Source of the DNA: Zygaena filipendulae
Lineage: Eukaryota; Arthropoda; Insecta; Lepidoptera; Zygaenidae
DNA length: 64,000 nucleotides
Assembly (NCBI GenBank): GCA_907165275.2
Contig: OU015653.1
Coordinates: 2,386,001 to 2,450,000, forward strand
Reading direction: 5' to 3'
This document shows, piece after piece, positions 51,942 to 61,800 of the stretch. A model generated the notes under the pieces. The model was not told the DNA's origin and did no database searches. It saw only the letters and a list, made by a program, of their open reading frames with translations. The first letter of the stretch is position 1; each line of letters opens with the position of its first letter. A program made the position numbers and the translations under genes.

Positions 51942-52310
51942 AAACATAAAACTAAAAAGCTAAAAATAACAAAATACCGACTTAATCCATCAGACAAAAA
52001 TACATATTGTAATACTATTGTTGGTTTGTGCTACCACTTTTTGATTTAAATTCGGTGCCAAGCCCGCTTACGTCTACCCACTTGGGTTGTTCAGCTCACA
52101 ACGAACTCGTGGCGGGACTGGACTTAGCCCATGTAGGTACCTACGCCATATTTGGCTTGTCACCGACTTCAAATAATAATAGTAGTCAAGTGGTAGAATA
52201 AACCAATAATAACTACTGGTAATAACTACCAAAAATAAACTTACGTGTATTTTTGTCTGTTGGATAAAATCGATATTTTGTTATTTTTAGCTTTTTAGTT
52301 TTGTGTTGTT
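51942..52310. mobile_element. Inverted-repeat element within the hAT insert
   Basis: Arms of about 65 bp: AAAACTAAAAAGCTAAAAAT at 51948 and its complement ATTTTTAGCTTTTTAGTTTT near 52283. Similarity extends to CAGACAAAAATAC / GTATTTTTGTCTG. The loop of about 230 bp is unique. It abuts GGAAGTCGGTTTTAA, a motif recurring at 53207. Confidence 0.7.
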
Positions 52311-52556
52311 GGAAGTCGGTTTTAATTTTTTTGTTAAAATTTTGTTTATTTCTTGCTTTCAAGTGAGTCCGTTTGTAAATTTATCTAAGTTACAATAGCC
52401 TAATGTCAATTGCTCATCGCCTTTTACAAAATACTGCTTTTACCGACGGGACGACAGGGACGTTGATTGTTGAGGAGTTCTCCTGGTACGTCATCATCAG
52501 TTCCACTTTACCATATACATTGTGACGAGCATAAATTATTTAGGAACCATATTAAA

Positions 52557-53140
52557 GTTAACGAATCGGAACTCGTGAAATACCTTTTATTGAGTAGTTC
52601 CGATGACCATCTGTGGTCTTCATCATCAATTTCACTTCTTCAAATTTTGCTTTCCAAAAGCAAATAAACGATTTACTATAAAAAATACAAAAATCGCTAT
52701 AGGTGTGTCTGTAATTTTTGAAGAGTTCTCTTGATTTCTCCATGATTCCATCATCAGGTTCTCGAATTGGTGACAATGGGACCAATTTGGGAGTATACCC
52801 TTTCAAACAACAAAATCAATTTTCTAAATCGGTCCAATCGAAACCCGTGAAATACGTATTATTGTTGAGTAGTTCCGATGAACACTTGTGGTCTTCATGA
52901 TCAGTTCCACTTCTTCAAATTTTGCTTTCCGAAAGCAAATGAACGATTTACTATAAAATATACCCAAATCGCTATAGGTGTGCCTATTATTTTTGAAGAG
53001 TTCCCACGATTTCCCCAAGATCTTTTGAGGATAATAAAGATTCTTAAACCATAAGATCCCATCATCAGATCCCACTTGGTGGCAATAGGACCTAATTGGG
53101 AGTATACGCTTTCAAACAAAAAATGAATTTTCGAAATCGT
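52557..53140. repeat. Direct tandem duplication, two units of about 280 bp
   Basis: Two adjacent diverged copies share TTGAGTAGTTCCGATGA, TTCTTCAAATTTTGCTTTCC, GATTTACTATAAAA, AATCGCTATAGGTGTG, TTTTTGAAGAGTTC and GGGAGTATACCCTTTCAAAC. The first runs about 52557-52830 and the second about 52833-53140. The end, CCTCCTCCTTTTTGGAAGTC, is a repeat end I recognise as frequent in Lepidoptera, but I cannot classify it. The ORFs here on both strands echo each other because of the duplication. Confidence 0.75.
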
Positions 53141-55042
53141 TCCAACCCTAGCTTCGAGTAATATATAAAAAAAACATACAGCCGAATGCGTAACCTCCTC
53201 CTTTTTGGAAGTCGGTTAAAAAATCGCGAAACATACACACAGATAATATAATACATACATAAGCTCAATTCAGATGCTCTCAATATGAAGCACTTAAATT
53301 TTATTAATGGACTTTTTTGTCTATCCTGTTAATTCCAAATTTCATGGTGCAACCAAATTGCCTCCCCCTCAACCAAATCCTGGATCCGCCCCTGGCTTGT
53401 AGCGGTTAGTGACGTCACGAGCCCCTACCCTAAACTTTAATGCGCTTTATCTCGGTGTATTTTCATTTAACTGAAAAATTTAAAAATACGTGTCTAATGA
53501 TTTTTAATTTTCTAACTGACGGACTAATTAGAATTTTGATTTTCAAAAGAACTGTCAATATCCTAGTCCTAGGAAAGAGATCTAGTTATCAATCTCTGCC
53601 AGTCTCTTTTTTAGTGAAAAAACTAGTCAGGTTCAAATCGCACCATTGTATTCACGGGAGTCAAGTCTGAAGATTTACAAAATTAGTTTTTTTACAGTTC
53701 ATAGAAATATCATATTAATTACCAAATTACAATTGATTAAATGTTTAATGACAGTGCAAAAGAAATCATAAGTATAATATTTTGTACAATAAAATAACTT
53801 TGCAGTTTATGAAAAACATCTTTGCGAAACTCGTAAAAGGGCCCGCCCGTCTTGATTGTTACCGACCATCTCGCACACAACCTCAATCAATCGCTGCAAT
53901 GCTGTAATAATGTTTTGCTTCGTTTATTATTCTTGTCTGTCAATTTATGAGCAAAAGCATACTGGGAAGGACATTTATTTTGTATTATTTTACCATGATT
54001 TTCCTAATTTGCTAGTTCTACTCTAGTAGTTCTACTCCCGTAGTGGTTATATTCTCTTTGTGGACACCCTCAGGAACTCTAAAAATATCCGAAATCCATG
54101 AACGATAAAAATTTCAAAAGAGAACACCACCGTCGCTCTATCGAACAGTTTGTTGTAGGTTTATTCTATTTTTAGACATAAAAAGGTGTTCTCTGTTCTC
54201 AGAAATGTTGAATGATCTATCTCAAACTCCGATATCTCAAGGGTCCTTGTGTCGCAGACGTTTTATAGCTGCGATCTCATTTTTATTGTGCACCTAAAAT
54301 ATATTATCACCCACTAACCTGTCTCTAGGCTTACGCCACAATATTTGCAATATTCTTTGAGGCAATAACTGACGCCATAAATAACTGGAATACCATCAAC
54401 ACATTAGAGCCGTAATTAAGACGCCACCAGTGATTAACTGCTGTGCAATAAAATTTTAAAGCCTTTTTCAATCTTTTTTCTCAACTACCTACCTAAGTTG
54501 TCTTTACACATAATGTGTACTGGATTAAACTTAATTGGATGGAAAGGCTGCTTAGGTCTTAGAGTGCAAGTGCACACAACTGAATACAACACGCATAGAT
54601 ATTATTCAAAAAACAAAGAATAAAACTTATGACGTTTATCTCAACAGCACCTTTAAATTAGTCCATAGATGTATGTCTTTTGAAAATTGTCCACGTCTCA
54701 GCATGCCCAATGTTATAATCAAAGACAATTGTGATCAGTAATAATATCTGTAAAAACTTTGGAACCAACCCGATATGGCCTTGAAGGTGTAAATCACAGC
54801 AATACTAATCGTGGACATTCCATCGCTGGGTTTAGCGAATCGATCCTCCACGGCTATTAATACTAAGGTTAATATGGATACGTAACTTGCCTCAAACGTA
54901 TATGTTATTGTATTTACAAATTTCTTCAGGTTTCAAATATATTTTTTTTAATTTATATGTTAAAGAAGCTACAACAACTTTGATTTCTTTTGTTGAATTG
55001 ATGTAGTTAAATGATAGTGATATCTTTGTTCATGTAGTAGGT

Positions 55043-55145
55043 AGGTACATACCACGTTTGCTTGGTTTTCACGACATATTTACGCTAGTGTGGAATCAAG
55101 TAGATCGGTGTGTTGTGAAGTGGATTATTATTTATGTGTTTTGTG
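55043..55145. repeat. Dispersed repeat W, copy 1
   Basis: ACCACGTTTGCTTGGTTTTC, ACGACA and then GGAATCAAGTAGATCGGTGT and GTTGTGAAGTGGATTATTAT. About 80% like the reverse complement of 56425-56520. Confidence 0.75.
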
Positions 55146-55161
55146 TAGCATGTATACCTAT

Positions 55162-55510
55162 ACAACGTGTTAATGAATTAACTGAAAACTAGAAAGTGGT
55201 TTGCTCAGAATCAACTAGCGAATCGATCGCAATATGTTTTAATATAGGTCATATTTTTTCATTTTTAATAGCCCATGTCTAAATTATTTATAATACAAGA
55301 TTTGGCGCGTACGCCGCCCGCAGCAAAAAAAGTCGAACCGGTGGGCGCGGGCCTAGCGCTTGGAATTTCGTAGATAGGTCACCTCCAAACTAGTGTTGAA
55401 TAACTTTTAAAGTATACATTTTTTCGACCTAAAATATATTTTAATCATATTATTGTTTATTTTTTTAAATGGGGTGTATCAGGTTTTCAGTTAATTTATT
55501 AACACGTTGT
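55162..55510. mobile_element. MITE family F, copy 2 (240 bp before the first visible Shank exon)
   Basis: Ends ACAACGTGTTAATGAATTAA and TTAATTTATTAACACGTTGT, flanked by TAT/ATA, consistent with a TA target. The core CGTACGCCGCCCGCAGCAAA and GCGCTTGGAATTTCGTAGAT are kept from the copy at 17210. Confidence 0.78.
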
Positions 55511-55752
55511 ATATGTATAATGGGACTGGTTAATAAATTCGTCATCTCTATTTTTCGTTATCTGATTCGCCTTTGGTCAATTCTTGCAAAGTAAACCTTT
55601 ACAACTTTACCCATTCTTTCATCATTGATTTGTGACTGAAAAATTCCGTGTCTAATTTTCACAAAAATAAAGTTATGTTCTATTTGCGCATACTTAGCGA
55701 ACATCTTATGTAATAAACCACAAGCTAACGATGAATTCTCTTCTCTTTTTAG

Positions 55753-55878
55753 GAACTGAAGGAGAGCTTCAACTATGGCCTGTTCTGCCCACCAATCAAC
55801 GGCAAAGCCGGCAAATTTCTGGATGAAGAACGGCGGCTTGGCGACTATCCTTTCAATGGACCCGTCGGATACCTTGAG
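55753..55878 (+). CDS. Shank: Shank exon 1 of window: C-terminal half of the SPN (F0-like) domain
   Basis: 126 nt, phase 0 at both ends, 42 residues. It starts ELKESFNYGLFCPP and ends NGPVGYLE. The acceptor is a good pyrimidine tract ending TTTTTAG; the donor is GAG|GTAATA. The block resembles the second half of the Shank/ProSAP N-terminal domain, a ubiquitin-like fold known in vertebrate Shanks to bind Ras-family GTPases and to contact the ankyrin repeats. Since it starts mid-domain, at least one more coding exon must lie upstream. I looked for it by its expected conserved Trp-Asp segment and did not find it in the window. Confidence 0.93.
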
Positions 55879-58800
55879 GTAATAGACGAATTAAATTTAT
55901 GGAGTGACTAACACACATTGGTGCTATGAGAGTGGATATTATGAATTTTTATAATTCTGTTTCAAAAGAACGCCATTACGAGGTCATTATAAAATGGTAG
56001 TTCTTATAACTTATCAGTTTTTGTATCATAGATTATAATATTAGTATAGATAATACTCTAACAATGACCAGGATCGACCCTAAGCAAACGTAAGTAAGCC
56101 AGTGGTCAGCTATTAAAATACTGCTTTTGGTAACGGCGATAGAACGAAATAAGCTTCTTGTGTGATCAGTAAAAATATAAACTTATATAAACAGACTAGT
56201 TGTGCCCCGCGGTTTCACCCGCGTTAACTTCAGAGTTCCCGCGGGAATTCCGGGATAAAAAGTACCCTATGTATTAATCTGATGTATAAGCTATATTATT
56301 GTAAAGTTTCATTTAAATCCATCCAGTAGTTTTTGCGTGAAAGAGTAACAAACATCCATTTGATCTATTTTTTATGGAACAATGATTTCTGCAGTGGCGG
56401 TTTTTTATGCGCATAAAGTTATAATAATAATCCACATCACAACACACAGATCTACTTGATCCCACAGTAAGCTATTATTAGCTTGTGTCGTGGAAACCAA
56501 GCAAACGTGGTATATACTACATAGAATTACTTATATATTATACTATAGATCCATCCATCCATACATACATACTTACAAACTTTCGCGTTTATAATATTAG
56601 TAGGATTTATTTTATTCATAATAATTCATACTTGCATACTTTATTGGGGTCCTGTCGGAAGGCTAGTGTTACATTATGTTCACAGACATAATGAAGCATG
56701 TGTGCTGAGACAGAGACCGATTGGCCCCCACACGGCACAGCCTTCCTTCCCCTTCACAATATTTGTTAAATTGTTTTTAAAATCTTTATTTTTTCTTTTA
56801 TTTTTTTGATGGGGACCAATAAACTCCTTACCAATAAACTGCCCAAAGAGTTTTCACTTCGAAAGACAAATCGGACAATAACATTTCACTGCTCAACAGT
56901 TTCCTCGCTTAAATACGTATGATATACCTAAGTGGTGTGGTATTCCAGTTAAAGTACAAACGGCGCGTGTACAAGATGCTGAAGCTGGACGAGAAGACGC
57001 TGAAAGCGCTGCACTCGCGCGCCAACCTGCGCCGCTTCTTGGAGAACGTGACGCACGGCCAGATAGACAAGATCACCAAAGCGTGCGCCAAGGGGCTCGA
57101 CCCCAACTTCCACTGCCAGGAGACCGGAGGTGAGGCTTCATCCTTTTTTAACACACTTCAAAAAAGGAACAGGTTTCAAATTCAAATTGATTTATTCACA
57201 AGAATAAAATGGTACATTGAGGTGTTACTATTGAATATTGATGGGCATATAGACCCTGTTTAAATCAGATGCTATGGGTTTAAACCCAATAAAAACGCCC
57301 AGGTTTAAATCCTAGTACAGGCCCATTATAGGTGTTACTTATTACAACCGTATTTCGAAATCGTTGGGGATACCTTAAAAGCAAAGTTACTCGTTCTCCT
57401 GATATTTTTGAAACTCACTCTTTCAGCTTGGTAGGCTAATATTATAAACTATTAAAAAAAATTTAAAAAAGATATAAGATTACCGTTCGATACCGTCCGC
57501 GTCAGTGACTAACGGCCGCACTCAGAGTCGACTTTAATGATTACTTAGTTAAGTATAGATTTTTAAAATAAAATTGCCGTAATCAGAGACGTTCAGTAAA
57601 TTAATATTAGTTGGCATTTAATGAGATGTAACTTAATTAGTCAAATGCCAATTAACATTAATTTATTAAACTTGTCTGATTGCGGCAGTTTTGTTTTAAA
57701 AATCTATACTTAACTAAGTAATCATTAAAGTCGACTCTGAGTGCGGCGGTAAGATTTGCATACCTACCAATGCCCCAACAATCGCGTTAGTGCGCATACC
57801 GACGCGCACCATGGTACGGGGTATAGACTGCGGAACGCTGGACCGAATCAATCCAAGCGTTTATAATCCGCGAGATAAATCGCCTCGGCACCTTGAGACC
57901 GACTAGCGACTGTGTCTAATGCATATTTATTTTGTCGTCTATACTTTACTGCGCATAGTATTAGCATAAAGTACGTACGTAATTCCGACTCGAATATTTT
58001 CACACTGCTAAAATATAAACTCGACGGTAAGTATCCAGGAAAATTAATCCTCTTTTAAATACAAAATACCTAATTAGAAATGGGACAATAAATAGCAGAT
58101 GTTAACTTTTCCACGGTTTGTGTCATGTTAGAAATGCGTAGGTAGAGCAAGTAAGACCATAACAAAAATAATAAAATTAATTCTTTTATAACTGTAAAAT
58201 AGTTTTTGATGCTTTAAAATACCATGAAAATACAAAATAATTTAGTAATACTGGCCGCATACCTACATAAGAACGCAGATGAGCAATAACATGTTAACCC
58301 ACAAAATTAAGTTTTACAGAACACTTTATTGTGAGTTATAGAACGTTTTTTAATTATGTGTTTATCTAACAATATGTGTTTAAATACCGACAAAATATTG
58401 AATATAAAAAATGTTGACACAAACTAGCGCTATAATTTTATAACATGATTTACTCAAACTTTATCTATGTATGTCCATAAATACCTATTAAAATCTTTGA
58501 CGATATGAGGGCTCAATGCAATTGCAATGCAATGCGACTTGTGTCAAAGAAATTATGACGCAAAAATTACGCAGTAGTTAGTGGCAAATTAAAATTATAG
58601 ACGCCATTATCAAATAAGAGAACGGTTATTTTAAAAATTAAACACTAGTTAATGATATTATCATCAAAAAGAATATAACCAAAAAGATTGACGCTAGTTA
58701 GGTACTAATGAATTATCTGATACGTAAGTACCATATCTAATCAGCTAAACTTATACAGTTTTATATACATATATACATCTTTGTCAGGGCTCCATCCAGA

Positions 58801-61800
58801 ACTGTACTTTTGTATCCTTATTTATTTTTTAAATTCGATAACAATAGAAAATTTTACTTTTCAACACATTCCAGAGACCCCACTAACGATAGCAGCCGGC
58901 CTCAAATCTCCCGGCAAAATCCTTATTGCCCTAGTGAACGGCGGCGCACTCCTAGACTACAGAACTAAAGACGGCAGCACAGCCATGCACAGGGCCGTCG
59001 AGAAGAACTCGTTGGAAGCGGTGAAGACCCTTCTGGAACTGGGAGCATCGCCCAATTACAAAGACGGCAGGGGATTGACGCCACTATACCTGTCTGTTAT
59101 GAACAAGACTGACCCGCTGCTGTGCGAGACGCTGCTGCACGACCACGCGACGATAAACGCGACCGACCTTCAGGGCTGGCAGGAGGTGCATCAGGTCAGT
59201 GTGGCGAGCTGTGGTAGTGATCAGTTGGCGGTATTACTAACGGTTGCAGGGCGGGGACAATAGGTAGTTAGGTATGATCCCTTCATCGCTAAAATTTAGA
59301 AATAATTTTTTGGAGGACAGGCATGATCGCATAAAAATTGTCCGCCTACAATACTGATCACTCATCACCAAAAAATAGTATTTTGATTGGCAGGATTTGA
59401 TATGGCAGAAAAACCGACTCGTAAGCCGTGAGGGCAAATGACATAACACCGTCATGCCGTCAAGTCCCCTGTTAGCCACCGCTTTCGACTCCCTTGTGAG
59501 TGCGGTGTTTTTTTTTTAGTTTTACTCCATATTTCTTTATTGATTTACAATTTTAATTCATTACAATATGTTTTAGATCTGCCGAGCGTCCTGTGACTAG
59601 GTTTTCAGGTCCAAAAGCCGGACTCAGTGCCTAATATGACCGGACATTTTACCGACCATTTTGCAACGCATTACAGGCGTGCCGCAACGGGCTGGTGCAG
59701 CACCTGGACCACCTGCTGTTCTACGGCGCGGACATGAACGGACGCAACGCGTCAGGGAACACGCCGCTGCACGTGTGCGCGGTGAACGCGCGCGACTCGT
59801 GCGCCAGGCAGCTGCTGTTTCGGGGCTGCGACAAGGAGGCGCTCAACTTCGCCAACCAGACACCCTATCAGGTGGCTACTGCGTAGTGTAGTGCGGCCGC
59901 ACGCCGCTGCACGTGTGCGCGGTGAAAGCGCGCTCATTGGCGTATCTAGGGTTATTTTCCAGAGGGGGCCTGGCCCCTGACGCGTTATGGCCGATGCGAA
60001 ATTCTGCTGGTACTAACAACACAAGCTTCGTTGAAAAATAAATAATACTTAATACTCGGGGGGTCGCGGGTGCAAACTTTTGAATATTAAGTCTATTTTG
60101 ACTGTCTTCTGAAGTTAGTTAATAGTCAATATTATAGAATTTCGAATCAATAGCCCAACATCCTGGGGTGGGCACTAGACCATCCTGGGGTGGGCACGGC
60201 CCATCCGGCTCTCCCCCCCTATATACGCCTATGCGCGCGCTGGCAGCTGCTCTACTGAACTATTTCCATTATTTCATACGTGTCTATGGTCCCTAACTGT
60301 AATGTCACTCCTTCACTGTATAGTGCCCTTTATTATATAGAGTATAGACGGTAAATTAATAAATTATAACATCATTTCCAGGTGGCAGTTATAGCAGGCA
60401 ACCTGGAATTAGCAGAGGTGATAAAGAATTTCAAAATGGATGAAGTTGGTAAGTCGCGCGTGTTTTTCTCGAAAATACTATTCAAAATTCTGACTTGCCT
60501 GATAAATGCATGGCTTCGGCTTTATACTTATTTTAATAAAAATATAAATTACACATATTTAAGTATTTTTCAAAATAATTCAATGTGGGAATTAGGAAAA
60601 ATACCTACTTAAATATTATATAGTCGATGTTACGAAGTTGATACGAAATCGTGTAAATTCTTCAAACGTGGATAATATTAAGTATTAGGAAGTCATCGTT
60701 GATCGGACTTTTACACAAATTCGTATCGACTTTATTATTGTAGATGTATATTTTTGGAATATAATTTTGATATAACGTCTTTGGAATAGATGTAGCAAAT
60801 ATAGGAATAATATTTTGAATAGATGTTAGTCTGACTCAATTAAGAAACTCTAAGTGAACTTTTATGTATTCTATTGCCTATGTATTTTCAATTGCATGAT
60901 AAATTCATCCATTTATTTTATGTACATTAAAATATTAGACTTTTAATATTACATTGCTGATCATATTAAATATAATGGTGATGGTTGTATAAACAAGGGT
61001 AAAACTATATTGTAATTCTGTTTATATTTACATATTAAATACCTACATGATATTATATACCTACTTGCTGTAGTTAACTAACACCTAACAAATGTTGACA
61101 ATATGTAGTATTTTTATACAAGTGTATCAATTATGTAATTTTGGTTTTTGTCTAAATTATTTACTGGCACGTCAAAATTATGATTTTCAAAAAAAGTCTT
61201 GTGTTGGTAGAGTTCAAATATTGAAAAGCTAAAAAGAATTTCTTGTTACTTTGTTTAACCACACGCCCCGTTGGTTCGTTGGCACGTCTTTATTGTTTCC
61301 TTTGTTCGGTTGCTAACAACGCATTCGCAGTGCCGTTCCGCGGACCGCCGCAATACAACCCGAAGCGACGCTCCGGCGTCTGGGGCGGGTGGTGGGCGGC
61401 GGGGGATAGGTCCTCGCTCGCGTCCTCGACGAGGATACCCGCCGACCTGGACGCCTTGCTGCGCCGCCAGCCCGGCGCCGCCGCCTCGCCCTGCAGCCTC
61501 GAACGACCTTTCTCGTCGGCTTCCTCGAGCATCAGCGACGCGAGCCACCCCAGCCACGAAGACAACGCCAGCATACTCACAGGTAAACGAGGACACAGAA
61601 ACGACCGCGACAGGCCACGGACAACCATCACCATGCACCGCCCCACACCACCGGCGATCATCATTCTCTCGACTGCATGCTCTGTGTGCCTTATTACATG
61701 TAGTGTGTACCACATCCTGCTTCTTCGCTTCGTTCCTTTGTTTTTATCTTCGATCGTTTATATGGAGTTCGATCCCCCTCTCCCACTTAGATGGTTTGTT

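Larger units (their letters stand above)
49452..53394. mobile_element. Non-autonomous hAT-type DNA transposon, 3.94 kb, exact 8-bp target duplication
   Basis: The ends are a 16-bp inverted repeat, CAGGGGCGGATCCAGG at the left and CCTGGATCCGCCCCTG at the right; similarity continues inward around GGCAATTGCC. The target duplication is GCTTGTAG (49444-49451 and 53395-53402), which is 8 bp as expected of hAT. No transposase frame is visible. Internal cargo: an iteron-bearing element (50079-51006), a Helitron-like fragment (50396-50560), an inverted-repeat element (51942-52310) and a roughly 280-bp direct duplication (52557-53140). It was mobilised in trans or is a composite derivative. Confidence 0.85.
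49286..53550. mobile_element. MITE family B, copy 3, split by a hAT-type element
   Basis: Left half 49286-49451 carries TTAGTCCGTCTTGTAGATTA and TGACGTCA at 49412-49419. Right half 53395-53550 carries TGACGTCA at 53410-53417, CGTGTCTAATGATTTTTAAT and CTGACGGACTAATTAG. The two halves join cleanly once the 3.94-kb insert and one 8-bp duplicate are removed, restoring the arrangement of the copies at 1182 and 3055. The MITE is therefore older than the hAT insertion. Confidence 0.75.
1..55752. other. Gene-free, repeat-rich stretch upstream of the visible Shank exons
   Basis: No exon or long ORF could be recognised on either strand. Open frames here are short (at most about 130 codons), lack family features and often cross repeat borders. 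Because Shank starts mid-domain at 55753, this is probably a long 5' intron and/or upstream DNA. Segments in which I saw nothing beyond AT-rich unique-looking sequence: 560-1181, 1469-2343, 3373-5079, 5600-7665, 7881-9260, 14520-16811, 20606-22555, 22728-25961, 26283-27788, 28765-29424, 29591-30357, 33495-38144, 40471-42693, 46631-49285 and 53551-55042. Exceptions inside these segments are listed separately. Confidence 0.6.

Noticed and set aside
52467..53283. Several ORFs with echoing peptides on both strands
   Set aside because: Explained by the direct duplication inside the hAT insert.
57130..57263. Read-through of exon 2 into the intron
   Set aside because: The consensus-like donor at 57130 and continuity with exon 3 exclude it; the extension is LINE-like sequence.
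58781..58874. N-terminal extension of the ankyrin exon from ATG 58781
   Set aside because: Intron sequence: a good acceptor at 58874 and exact phase match to exon 2 show that coding begins at 58875.
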